Source: Anastrepha obliqua (Eukaryota; Arthropoda; Insecta; Diptera; Tephritidae). Taken from it: DNA of 64,000 nucleotides. The notes beneath the pieces are model-generated. The model saw only the letters and a list, made by a program, of their open reading frames with translations, was not told where the DNA came from and ran no database searches. A program made the position numbers and the translations under genes. Where the stretch lies: NCBI RefSeq assembly GCF_027943255.1, contig NC_072896.1, positions 2,542,001 to 2,606,000 of the forward strand, written 5' to 3'. Shown here piece by piece: positions 1 through 9,320 of the stretch (position 1 is its first letter; each line of letters starts with the position of its first letter).

Positions 1-2
1 GA

Positions 3-1736
3 ACACCTCAAGGCGGCGTGCTGTCCCCTCTCCTATGGGTGCTGGCACTAAACTCATTGCTAAAGAGCCTAGAGGAGAGAGGACAACACGTAGTAGCATA
101 TGCGGACGATGTTGCAATGGTAGTAAGGGGGAAATTCCCCAATACACTCATAGAAATCATGCAAGATTTACTAAATATGGTTGAAAACTGGTCAAAAGCA
201 AATGGGCTAAGTGTCAACCCCAATAAAACTGAACTAATCCTATTTACCAGGAAACACAAAATACCGAATATAACTCCTCCGACTCTAGGAGGAACGGCAC
301 TGTCATTTAGTGATGAGGCCCGCTACTTAGGTCTAATACTGGACCGAAAGCTAACATGGAAGGCAAATGTCGAAGATAGAGTAAAAAGGGCGACAATAGC
401 ACTATACTCTTGTAAACAGCTGATAGGACTAAGTTGGGGTCTCTCCCCATCTATCGTATATTGGCTTTACACGGCAATTGTCAGACCTATCCTAACATAC
501 GGCATATTAGTATGGTGGCCAGCTTTAGATAAATTGTACATCAAAAGAACCATGGCACACGTACAAAGAATGGCCAGTCTTTGCATTTGCGGAGCCCTCA
601 GAACCACACCCACAGATGCACTAAATATCATGCTTAACATTTTACCAATAGAACAGTACGGTAAGCAAACAGCTGCCAAAGCAACTCTCAGACTAAGAGA
701 AATCGGCCTACTCAGAACGAACCAAAGAGGGCACTCCTCAATTTTAAAACAATTCCCCTGCATTCCCAACACAACGGATTTCTGTAGAACCAAGGACATC
801 AATTTGTATAAATCCTTCGTCACAGTATTTCCTTCCAAAGAGGAATGGGATAACGGGCTCATTGTTAAGATAAATAAAGTAAACATCTACACAGATGGCT
901 CAAAACTGGATAACAAAGTAGGGGGAGGGGTCTACTCCGACAAACTCGGAGTATGCCAATCATTCCGCTTACCTGATCATTGCAGTGTATTTCAGGCGGA
1001 AGTCACTGCCATAAAAGAGGGGCTTAAAGAGATAAAAACGAGAGTATTATCCACAAATGAAGTCTTCATTTACTCGGACAGTCAAGCAGCAATAAAAGCG
1101 CTGGAATCAAAAACACACTCGTCAAAAACAGTTCTAGAATGTTTTAAACTACTAGACGACGTATCTAAGTGCTACAAGGTGCACCTTATCTGGGTACCGG
1201 GCCACAGAGACATTCCAGGAAATTGTAAGGCGGATGAACTTGCAAGAGCCGGTACAACGCTCGATCTCGAACCGGATAAGGAACTGCTACCCATACCTAT
1301 AGCCACCTGTAAATTACTTATAGAAAGGGAAACCATCAAAAAGGTAAATACAATCTGGCAAAACCTCACAACTTGCGAACTAAGCAGACAGACATGGCCG
1401 AACTGGAACAGCGGTCGATCGAAGATCTTGCTAAGATTCAACAGGGAATCTATAAGAAAAATGATAGGTGTTTTAACAGGTCATTGTTTAATAGGCAGCC
1501 ACGCTAGAAGGTTAGGACTACCTTACTTCGATTTCTGTAGAAGCTGTCTAAATACAGAAGAAGAGGAAACAGTCAGACACCTTTTATGTGAGTGTGAAAG
1601 CCTAGCTAGGAGAAGGCTGCGCACCCTCGATACAGCATTTTTAACCGATGTAGCGGATATAGCCCATCTAAAGCTAACGAAGCTCTGCTCGTTTATTAAA
1701 GCAACCGGATGGTTTGAAAGGGAACACGTAGAGTAA
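3..1736 (+). CDS. LINE ORF2 C-terminal part: reverse transcriptase, RNase H, Cys/His tail (5' end outside window)
   Basis: This is the polymerase of a non-LTR retrotransposon; it copies element RNA at a nicked chromosomal target. The frame is open from the window edge, where TPQGGVLSP is the usual RT motif just before the catalytic loop. The catalytic YADD lies at 99-110. The thumb region reads WGLSPSIVYWLYTAIVRP. An RNase H domain follows at about 885-1255 with YTDGS, QAEVTAI, SDSQAAI and the VPGHR...KADELA block, so all the acidic positions are visible. Near the end, CRSC and HLLCEC form a C-X2-C...H-X4-C tail, then a TAA stop. The N-terminal endonuclease and ORF1 lie outside the window. 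RNase H plus the thumb wording favours the LOA/I group over jockey proper; that is inference. No stop or frameshift was seen in about 1.7 kb, so the copy is young. It lies antisense to the CenG1A-like exon. Confidence 0.93.
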   Translation, partial: TPQGGVLSPLLWVLALNSLLKSLEERGQHVVAYADDVAMVVRGKFPNTLIEIMQDLLNMVENWSKANGLSVNPNKTELILFTRKHKIPNITPPTLGGTALSFSDEARYLGLILDRKLTWKANVEDRVKRATIALYSCKQLIGLSWGLSPSIVYWLYTAIVRPILTYGILVWWPALDKLYIKRTMAHVQRMASLCICGALRTTPTDALNIMLNILPIEQYGKQTAAKATLRLREIGLLRTNQRGHSSILKQFPCIPNTTDFCRTKDINLYKSFVTVFPSKEEWDNGLIVKINKVNIYTDGSKLDNKVGGGVYSDKLGVCQSFRLPDHCSVFQAEVTAIKEGLKEIKTRVLSTNEVFIYSDSQAAIKALESKTHSSKTVLECFKLLDDVSKCYKVHLIWVPGHRDIPGNCKADELARAGTTLDLEPDKELLPIPIATCKLLIERETIKKVNTIWQNLTTCELSRQTWPNWNSGRSKILLRFNRESIRKMIGVLTGHCLIGSHARRLGLPYFDFCRSCLNTEEEETVRHLLCECESLARRRLRTLDTAFLTDVADIAHLKLTKLCSFIKATGWFEREHVE

Positions 1737-1818
1737 GGATAAGCTCCAGTGGCATCACAATGGACCTGCCGAAGGTCTAAGTGCGTCTTACGACAACCAC
1801 CCTACCTACCTACCTACC
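1737..1818 (+). mobile_element. 3' UTR and (CCTA)n tail of the LINE
   Basis: The segment after the stop (GGATAAGCTCCAGTGG and onward) recurs almost unchanged after the second LINE copy near 28965. It runs into a short CCTA tandem tail at about 1799-1818. A simple-repeat 3' tail in place of poly(A) is common in LOA/I-type elements. Element sequence ends here. Confidence 0.75.
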
Positions 1819-1822
1819 ATGT

Positions 1823-2938
1823 ACATATTCTACTACCCTTAACTAAAGACAATAACGCCAGCACTGCCCTACTGCATTCTTTAAGTTTTTATTGTTTTCC
1901 TCGCGCATTTTCCAGTCGACACCCCCATAAGAAGTATGTGCCAGTAAGTGCTTGTATGGATAGAAAACTCCCCTCGGATTTAGAAAACAAAACATACCCT
2001 CAGCATTATAAGACAATGCATACATCTATGAGGAGAACTCCTTCGCATGCAATATTCTTAGATAAGAAAAAGTACAAAATTGACCTATATTCAAGACATT
2101 TGCAATTGAAATTTTTCTGTTACTTAGACTTAACACCCTCGAACTCTCCACTCTAAGGAAAAGTATCGACCGTTTGTCTTGTTTTGTTAACACGAAAGCG
2201 ATTTGAACTGTCTTGGAATGATAAACGATGCAAAATGTGAACGGAGATGTGAGTAGAACTGCCATGTGTGAGAGTTTGCCTCATGGAGACAGGAATCCCA
2301 TATTTGTGCGCTTCTACTACCAAATGCAATGCGGCGTAAAAATCTGCTCTGACTTTTATACAATAGAGAGGGTTCATTAAAACTCCTTTTGAAATTTTGA
2401 AGTAGCTCTTGTTTGACTCCGTAGAAAATAATATTAAATACGCTTTTTGACGTTAACAAGCACGGAATAGTAGCAAATAACGAGTGCTCAGCTAAAGCTT
2501 TGGCATTTTTACCTCACTGCTTTTAACTTACATACAAGCAGAGCAAAAACAAAAAAGTAGTAGCTTGTGTAGTGGCACTACAAAGAAATAAATAAGAAAA
2601 GAGCAGAAAAGTTTTTGTTGTTTTGTAGTCAAGTGTTTGTGCATGTGAGTTGCCGTGTGTGATGGTGCCCAGCAGAGCAGCAAAACTTAATGATGTGCGA
2701 ATGTATTGTGGTTCTACCCATTGGAAAAAATACAAGTAGTGGTTTTGTTAGCTGTGCAAAGTTTTCAAATAAAATGTGCCCAAGTTGGTTGTTTGGTAGT
2801 TTAAGGAAGTAATTAAGTGCAAAGTGAGAGAACAATTTTATACGCATAATTTCCTTTTTTTTATTTTTGTAGATATATAAATATAACATTTTCTAACCCA
2901 ATTAAATTAAATATTAGACTAGATTTTTAAAATAATAT
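1823..2938. other. AT-rich non-coding stretch
   Basis: I see no supported gene, RNA or repeat. Open frames here are short, overlapping and on both strands with no recognisable motif. Confidence 0.5.
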
Positions 2939-3170
2939 ACAATCAACGTCAAAAGAACGTGAGAAGTTTTGACTACCTATTTATTTGCTTTTTAATTTCA
3001 GTTACTTTTTATGAAACTTTAGTTTATACTACAACAAAAACCATATAAAGCAAACTTTAAACTTTGTACAAAATTTGTAAGAATTCGGCAAATTTCCATC
3101 AAAATTTCAAACTTTTGATTTGGAAGACAAGTGGTAACACCGCCAAAAGAAAAAAAAAACAATCAACGCG
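2939..3170 (+). repeat. AT-rich Tc1-like MITE family, copy 1 (partial)
   Basis: It starts with TCAACGTCAAAAGAACGTG, closely matching the start of the copy at 22966. It shares the internal block around AACAAAAACCATATAAAG followed by TTTGTACAAAATTTGTAAG and TCAAAATTTCAAACTTTTG. The same blocks appear in at least eight other places in the window. There is no coding capacity. It looks like a truncated non-autonomous DNA transposon. Confidence 0.55.
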
Positions 3171-3237
3171 ATTTTTTACAATGAGGGGCAAGGTATAATA
3201 CACGACAGTTTTGGGATTCGATTTTTTGATATACATA

Positions 3238-3436
3238 TACAAGGTGGCGGTCGTACGTCAATCATATTTGACACTTCTGAATCATATAGCTACGGTATAC
3301 AAACAGAGAAGCAGCGCAGCGCGTGTAGGTCAAAATAAAAATTTCCATCACTCAAAATCATTTTTATTTTTTTAATTATAAAAAAAGTTATTAAAAACCA
3401 AAATTGAATGATTGATTTTGCGCCACGTTGTACAAA
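3238..3436 (-). mobile_element. Short TIR element (MITE) with GTGGCGCAAAATCA-type ends
   Basis: The ends are inverted: TACAAGGTGGCG on the left and the complement of TACAACGTGGCGCA on the right. The interior (minus sense) carries AATAACTTTTTTT, then GAGTGATGGAAATTTTTATTTTGACC, given here as a short block only, and later GTCAAATATGATT. The same order recurs at 14630-14790 and partly at 7820-7915. The AATAACTTTTTTT subterminal block also occurs inside both ends of the intact transposon at 44688-46000, suggesting a shared transposase lineage. Confidence 0.55.
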
Positions 3437-3489
3437 GTAGAAGCTTTGGCAATTGTTACAGTGAATTCTATTTTATTGGAAAATCGCTT

Positions 3490-3910
3490 TAAAATAATAA
3501 AAAATCCACTATGAAAATGGTGGATCTGAAAAAGTTACACTTCGTAAAATTCGCGATAGGTTCTTCCTTTTGAGACCGCTAATGAGATTTGGTCGACTGG
3601 TTCGGTACATAATGTGCAAACCAATAACTGGGTGTTGAAAAGAAAACATTGCAGTTGTGGTCTAGAGACGCGATTGTATAATTTTTTTTGAAAATTTGTC
3701 TAGAAATGAGGTTCCGGTCAAAGGATTATGCTATCGAGAGTGTTTACCTTTTATCGCTGAGTTTTGGCGTATTATTGGTGATATGGAAATCCCTGCCATC
3801 TGGCTTCAACAGTACGGTGCCACATGCCACACATCCACTGAAAGAATGAATTTATTCCAAACCAAATTTCTCGACCGCACAATTTAACGAAATCAGTTGT
3901 TAATTTGCAA
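3490..3910 (+). pseudogene. Degenerate Tc1/mariner-superfamily transposase remnant
   Basis: Broken frames on the plus strand carry two recognisable pieces. Around 3510-3620 the sequence reads like an N-terminal helix-turn-helix linker. At 3790-3880 it encodes IPAIWLQQYGATCHTS, the counterpart of the WFQQDGATSH second-aspartate block of the intact element at 44804-45886. The catalytic Asp is replaced by Tyr and several frameshifts are needed to join the pieces, so the copy is dead. The end is lost close to an inserted SINE. Confidence 0.6.
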
Positions 3911-4002
3911 ACCTGATCGCCACTGGATTATTTTTTGTGCGTCTATGTCAAAGATAGAACCTTCACCCATCGAATCGAGTTCAGCGTTAATACTCAAACT
4001 CA

Positions 4003-4303
4003 CAACACCCCTTTTCTGGGTGTTTGGCCGAGCTCCTCCTCCTATTTGAGGTGTGCGTCTTGATGTTGTTCCACAAATGGAGGGGCCAACAGTTTCCGAA
4101 CGGCAGATATTTGTATGAGGAGCTTTTTCATGGCAGAAATACACTCGGAGGTTTGCCATTGCCTGCCGAGGGGCGACTGCTATTAGAAAAATGTTGTTCT
4201 TAATTTTGGTGTTTCACCGAGATTTAAACCAACGTTATCTCTGTGAATTCCGAATGGTAACCACCCATGGTAACCACCAACCCATTCGGCTACAGCGGCC
4301 GCC
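4003..4303 (-). mobile_element. tRNA-derived SINE, copy B
   Basis: Read on the minus strand it begins GGCGGCCGCTGTAGCCGAAT (A-box-like TAGCCGAATGGGTTGG). It has a decayed B box near 4210-4220. The body is shared with the copy at 43908-44230, including GCAATGGCAAACCTCC, ATGAAAAAGCTCCTCAT and GGAACAACATCAAGACGCAC. It ends in the same GGAGGAGGAGCTCGGCCAAA block. A small GGTAACCAC duplication near 4256-4281 is private to this copy. Confidence 0.8.
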
Positions 4304-5597
4304 TACGAACGAAATAGAATGGTCATTGGTCATATGGTTATTTGAGTATTTAATAAAATGGTTATTTGAGTTGTTTAAAGCAGTTGTTACATACTTCAAT
4401 TTGTTTGCTGCGTTGACTCAAAGAAAGCACTTTTTAATCGTAAAAAAATGTTTTACTTTCAAATGCTGCATCTATACAGCACTTAAAGACTTATTCTGCT
4501 GCTCAAGTTTGCAGTCTTTCAGGTAAAAAATGAAAAACAAAAAATTACTTTAGGCCCCTATTCTTCTTTCTCCACTTCATATTTTTCACTTTGCTTGCAG
4601 GTTTCAAAGGAAAGTTTAAAAATAATTTAAAAATAGAATATGCAGCCGTTTCATTGCAAACAGTATTCAGTGGCAAATAAAAGCCAGGGGAAAGTCAATA
4701 TAAAGCTCGTTGACTTAAAAAGCATTCAACAAAAGTGCAAAGGCAAATAGAAATTAAATAAAAATATCCTTAAACAATAATATTTGTAAGTACATATGTG
4801 TGCGAAATGCAAGCAAACGTAATACACACATATACACAAACAGTTTTACAATAGAAATTTATAAAAGCTTTCACTCGCAGCTATTTTCATATCCTTCGCT
4901 TTGACTTTTACCTTTAACGAGTGGAGTTGAATAAAATTAAAGGCAACACTGAGGCGGGCGAGATGCTGATGAAGATATACATAAACAATAGGTAAATGAG
5001 GAAGAAACTGAGATGTAAAAGCGAGACAAATTTAAGTGAATTAAAATGTGAAATGTTCACAAGACAAAATATTCTGAAAGATATGAATATTTTTTTAGAG
5101 AGAAACTAAGTTGAATGCCCCACACTCTAATCGTATCTCTTTGCGCATAGAAATAAATAAATTAAATAAATATTATTAGTTAAATTGTGAATGGACTTAG
5201 TTTCCTTAGAATAAACTACAATTTCCTAGCAACTTTGACAGCAAGATATAGCGCTTTTCCCACACAGAAAATAGCATTACTGAAACTTTTATAAACTACT
5301 TAAGGGTAAGAATAATTGAACTTTCTTCCCCACAACGAACACACCCTCTAAGTGTATTAATAATATAATTATATAACTAAGTGATACACTTAATCCCCAA
5401 GTTGATTACACGCACTTTTGCAATGTTTGCAAAATGTTTTACAGCTCGAGAGAGCTTTGTGCGCCTGAAAGTATGCGTATGTGAAATGTTGTACAGAAAT
5501 AGCTGACGCCATTAATCACAAAGTCGTTAGGTAAAGGTGAAGAATGTAGCAGTACTACGCCGGACATACATAGATATGGACTTATATATGCATTATA
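4304..5597. other. AT-rich non-coding stretch
   Basis: No gene or clear repeat unit was recognised. Content is A/T-rich simple sequence with short TATG/CACA microsatellite-like runs near 4790-4840. Confidence 0.5.
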
Positions 5598-5599
5598 TA

Positions 5600-6000
5600 C
5601 ACCTGTGTTCAAAATTATAGGAACACGTAGAACTACCAAGTTGAAAGGACTTTTTGTATCTAATTTTGTTCTTTATTTTTTATAAAAGTTTGATAAAAGT
5701 ATTCAACAACAAAACAAATTCTACAACAAAAACCATATAACTCAAAGCTCTAAATTTTGTATAAAACTCATAAAAGCTTAACAAGTTTCAAGAAATTGTC
5801 ATCAAAATTTTCAGCTTTTTTTTAATCAAAATTTTTACGCAACTTCAAGGCATGGAAGACGCTCAAAAATCGCATTCGTTTTTGAACTTTTCTTTCGTAC
5901 GATGTTGGCAATTTTCTTCCATATAAAGCCCATGCTCAGACGCCTTTTATATGGAAGAAAATGCACAACCCCTCAGTAAAAAAAAATTTTAAATAAAAAG
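5600..6000 (+). repeat. AT-rich Tc1-like MITE family, copy 2
   Basis: It begins directly after a TA with CACCTGTGTTCAAAATTATA, a Tc1-type terminus. The copy at 22966 ends with an inverted version of the same terminus before TA. The interior contains ACAACAAAAACCATATAA, TTTTGTATAAAACTCATAA and CTCAAAAATCGCATTCGTTTT blocks found in sister copies. The right end is indistinct, near the repeated TATGGAAGAAAATGCAC segment. Confidence 0.6.
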
Positions 6001-7174
6001 TTAAATATAATATAATATTTTAATGCTTTTTTTTCAACTTGTTAAATTTTTGTTGTAGTGCGCTGTACTTTGATAAAAACATAACAACAAAATTAAATAC
6101 AACCAAAAAAAGTTACAACTTGATAATTCGTTGCGCTGCAATTATTTTGAGCAGTAGTGTATATATGTATTGCGAATACATTTTTAATATTCACTTGCGT
6201 AGACCAAACATAGCATGCCAAGTAATATGGCCAAGTGACCAAGCCTAAAAAGCTGCCATATTCAAGTTTGTACGCTTGCAATAAACGCTACGGAAAATCA
6301 TTGCATGCTTTGTGGCGCTTAAGCTGACAGCCAAGAAAAACGTGTAACAACTGACGTAAATTAACGCAAGATTGTACATAGTAATAAAATAGTTTAAATT
6401 GCGTTATAACTATTTTTAGGTTACATCGTGAAAGTTACGCGCTGACATCAAGAGTGGCCATGTTAAATGCAGTAGACAGTGCGAGTGAAATTAGATCAGA
6501 GAAGAAGCGATTATACAGGTGTATGTGGCAAATTAGTGAAAAGCGGATAAAACCAAACGTGTGGTAAAGTTCATGAAAACCATAAATTCAAGGTTAATAC
6601 GAGAACTTCGCTGCCGGCCAGGTGATAGTGTTAAATAGGCACTGAAACTATGACGTTGCTCATACGCCATCGCCAGCCACCCACCCACACTTTCAGTATT
6701 TTAATGGCTCACAAACTTAAAATGTTGCTAATTTCTAGGTACTTATAATAAAGTTGCTCTGCAAAATGTGTGTGCGGATATTTTTCCTAACCTGTAAATA
6801 TTTTTTTTTGTTTATATGTACATATAATAATTTTTATCCTCGTTTTACTTTATTGAGATGGTTTGTTGTTTTGGTAATGAGAATAAGGAGAATATCTGAT
6901 TTTGTAAGACTTTGATTAATGACCATTAAAACAACTACAGGCTTCAAATATCGAAAATGGAACAAAGTTTTTCTATTTAATTAACTCCAATGGTAGAAAA
7001 CCTTATATCAAAACTTTCATGGCGTCTTAAAGCAAGAAAAAGAAAAATTGCACATTATTTGTTTTTATAAAACTCTGGCCCTTTCTTAGTCATAAAAAAT
7101 CGTATTATATTTTATTTACTATAAACTTAGCTCAAACAACAAACACTTCTACATAATTTACAGTTGTAGACTAA
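6001..7174. other. AT-rich non-coding stretch
   Basis: No gene, RNA or repeat boundary could be supported here. Short frames at 6039-6281 have no recognisable motif. Confidence 0.45.
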
Positions 7175-7330
7175 AACCAGACTTTTAACTCGTCACTTTA
7201 CAGGCCACTGCAGCCTGAGATATCACTTAAACAAAGTTGGTTTCTTCGATTGGTCAGTTCGAGATAAAATTGAAGGTAATGACAGAAATAGGAGACAAAA
7301 CACTGTTCTGAAGCTCTAAAGTTGTTAAAT
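7175..7330 (+). pseudogene. Scrap of LINE ORF2 C-terminus
   Basis: One frame reads LTRHFTGHCSLRYHLNKVGF, which fits the LTGHxxLxxHLxxxG block between RNase H and the Cys/His tail of LOA/I/jockey-like ORF2 proteins. The expected CxxC and HxxxxC ligands are not preserved and stops follow quickly. It is a decayed fragment, distinct from the RT scrap 400 bp downstream. Confidence 0.4.
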
Positions 7331-7691
7331 TTCTGTTACTTTGGGAAACTCTTGAAGATTTTTAGAGTAACAGAGATAAGATCAGGCAGGGTTATAGATT
7401 CTTGCATTCTTGTGCATTTTAAGGGGATTTGCTATGGGGTTTCTGCTGTCCGAGAGTTCGAATAAAGGCAGTGTAGTAAAGATAACCGAAGAAAATGTCA
7501 GAGCTATTCAGAGGAACTATTATTATTATTATTAAAAACTTTGGATTCTTAAAGGGGTTGTCTTATATGGCAGCTATTCGTTTAATCATTGCTTCGGAGT
7601 TTGTTTGCTGATGAGCTATAAAACCAAAATACTTTGGGGTTTTCTGTAATATAATCCTAAATTACGTCGTTATAAGCTTGATATTAGCTAG

Positions 7692-7815
7692 GGTTGTTTT
7701 TATACATAAACCGCGTAAAAGCAGTCACTTTTACCCTATGGACTATAGGGCAATTAGCCTCACATCTTTCGTATTGAAAACGTTCGAAAGACTTACTAGA
7801 TTCAGACATTAAAAT
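7692..7815 (+). pseudogene. Scrap of LINE reverse transcriptase, N-terminal RT blocks
   Basis: The frame encodes VVFIHKP..., then MDYRAISLTSFVLKTFERL, ending at a stop. This matches the first conserved RT blocks of jockey/LOA-type ORF2 (VVxIPKPGK...DYRPISLTSxxLKxxERL). The fragment is about 40 codons and is cut off beside a MITE-like segment at 7820-7915. RT blocks lying downstream of a C-terminal scrap show that these are two separate insertions. Confidence 0.75.
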
Positions 7816-7819
7816 CAAA

Positions 7820-7915
7820 CCTATCCATCATATAATCAAAATAATTTTTTTATTAGTAAAAAAGTTATTCGAAAACAAATTCGCATGATTAATTATAGGG
7901 AACACGTACCAACGT
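7820..7915 (-). repeat. Fragment of the GTGGCGCAAAATCA MITE family
   Basis: On the minus strand it contains AATCATGCGAATTTGTTTTC followed by GAATAACTTTTTTACTAATA. This is the subterminal region of the MITEs at 3238-3436 and 14630-14790, with one end (TGGCGACGTTGGTACG) diverged. Confidence 0.45.
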
Positions 7916-8038
7916 CGCCAAATGTACGTAGCTAACATTTGAAAAGTGCTCTTTTATTGAACAAACCTCGTATAGTATCGAACTTTATCTATTGCATCTT
8001 TACGAAATACATTTTTTTTCTGTACATAAAAAACTTAC

Positions 8039-8271
8039 CTGCATTTCTGGTGGTCCACCCTCATCTCGTATCAGTAATAAATAACTTTGGCCATCTATGA
8101 ATACTTCCTTCTTAAAGCGCCCGCCCTCAGGCGACTCCTCTTGCATATAGGAACCAGTTAAATAACGATGCACTAAAGCTGATTTGCCTGAGTTCAGTGA
8201 ACCAACAATGCCCAAACGCAAATCGGGCACTGAACGTGAGATCGTCCATTCTTGACTATTGACAAAGGAGT
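8039..8271 (-). CDS. CenG1A: Internal exon of Centaurin-gamma / AGAP Arf-GAP: GTPase-like (GLD) domain start
   Basis: The exon encodes about 77 residues: [19 protein letters not shown], then the P-loop [16 protein letters not shown], then [19 protein letters not shown] and [14 protein letters not shown]. This is the hallmark start of the Miro/Ras-like GTPase domain in AGAP proteins, which also carry PH, Arf-GAP and ankyrin domains and act on Arf GTPases at membranes. The minus-strand acceptor is TTTTTTCTTCCAG before ACTCC, and the donor is CAG|GTAAGT. Length 233 fits entry in phase 1 (a preceding G completes Asp) and exit in phase 0. Neither the preceding exon (family wording ...REHV..IE) nor the next one (WVDAVIFVFS) was found. 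Both flanking introns therefore appear long: over 8 kb downstream and possibly over 55 kb upstream. No defect is visible. Confidence 0.93.
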
Positions 8272-8388
8272 CTGGAAGAAAAAATGCGAAAAAATAAATT
8301 AAAACCTGAAAATCTGAATGACAGCTGCTAAGTGAACAATTTTTTTTTAAATTTATTTCTAATATTATATTTTCTAAATCATTCCCAC

Positions 8389-8431
8389 ATACCAACACGT
8401 TTCGTTTCTTAGCAATGCGGGCCAAACCCAT
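8389..8431 (-). other. Possible alternative first coding segment upstream of the CenG1A exon
   Basis: A GC-richer island in AT-rich surroundings starts with ATG and encodes [13 protein letters not shown]. It is followed by a strong donor-like GTATGT at 8387-8392, about 120 bp upstream of the exon acceptor. With that donor the phase does not match the exon (0 versus 1). A second GT four bases later (T|GTGGGA) would restore frame with two extra residues. It may be an alternative start exon or chance. No TATA or initiator was found just upstream. Confidence 0.25.
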
Positions 8432-9027
8432 TTCCTCTTGTTTTTTTATTCACAGAGTTTTCGGTAGTTACGGTAAAACCGAGTAAAACATAATTTAAGA
8501 ATTTATTCAAATTACCCAAAAATATTTAGCCAATTAGTATGCAAAGCATAACCGATTGGTAATAAGTTTATTATTCAATAATTGATTGCAAATGCTGATT
8601 TGTGTGCGCTGCAAGCAAACGAAAATATTAAATTGCTGACAGCACTGCCTGTCAACTAAGAAAAAAAGAAAAAGAAAAACCAAAGAAAATAAAGTAAAAT
8701 ATCTTATGAGCATTCAATTGGCAGTGCTTATGTTGTTAGACAGAACTAGCGCTTTGATAATAAATCTGATATCGCAATTAGTGAATAAATATTTACTTCT
8801 GTGTGTATAAATACCACGTCGGCTCATGGAAACTCTCAAATAAGTAATTCGCACATTTTATGACAAGCGTTAGAACTGACACTTTGACACCGTTTTAGAT
8901 AAGCAAAAGTTGAATCGTAAAACAGAGAAAACTGAGAATAAATTGGGTAAGTACAGTTTTTCAAAATAAATAAAAGAATAAATGATAAATTAATAAATAT
9001 AGGTAAAATAGGTAAAATGATAAACCC
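8432..9027. other. AT-rich non-coding stretch
   Basis: No gene was recognised. A TATAAATA sequence lies at 8806-8813 on the plus strand, but no plausible coding start follows it, so I do not call a promoter. Confidence 0.45.
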
Positions 9028-9320
9028 CATTGCAGAAGCTGAGGGGACCTTTCAGAGGAGGAGACTGTTGAGCACTTTTTCTGTAAATGCTCCGGTTTAA
9101 GCAGCTAGACGATTAAGGCCACTGGGTGCTCCTTTCTTCGACAGCCTGGAACAGGGCTCTAACCGAAATCCTATCAACTTTCTCCAATAGAGCAACAACA
9201 CTGGTTGGCTGTAGGTATCTGCCTATTGTAGGTCTCATAATGGCATTAAAACGGTGATTTAGTGCTATTTGAGGATTGCCAGAGTGGTATTTCCAGCATT
9301 TCACCTACCTACCGACCTAT
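9028..9320 (+). pseudogene. 3' end scrap of a different LINE
   Basis: The plus strand encodes GTFQEEETVEHFFCKCSGL, matching the EEEETVRHLLCEC tail of the LINE at 3-1736 but clearly diverged. Stops follow, and the segment ends in a CCTACCTACCGACC tail near 9303-9320, like the (CCTA)n end of that LINE. It is a 5'-truncated, mutated copy from a related family. Confidence 0.7.

Noticed and set aside
467..1441. Minus-strand frames inside the LINE
   Set aside because: They are antisense shadows of the RT/RNase H gene.
8000..8431. A 143-residue protein covering the whole open frame around the CenG1A exon
   Set aside because: The frame is open through both flanking introns by chance; consensus splice sites limit coding to 8039-8271.
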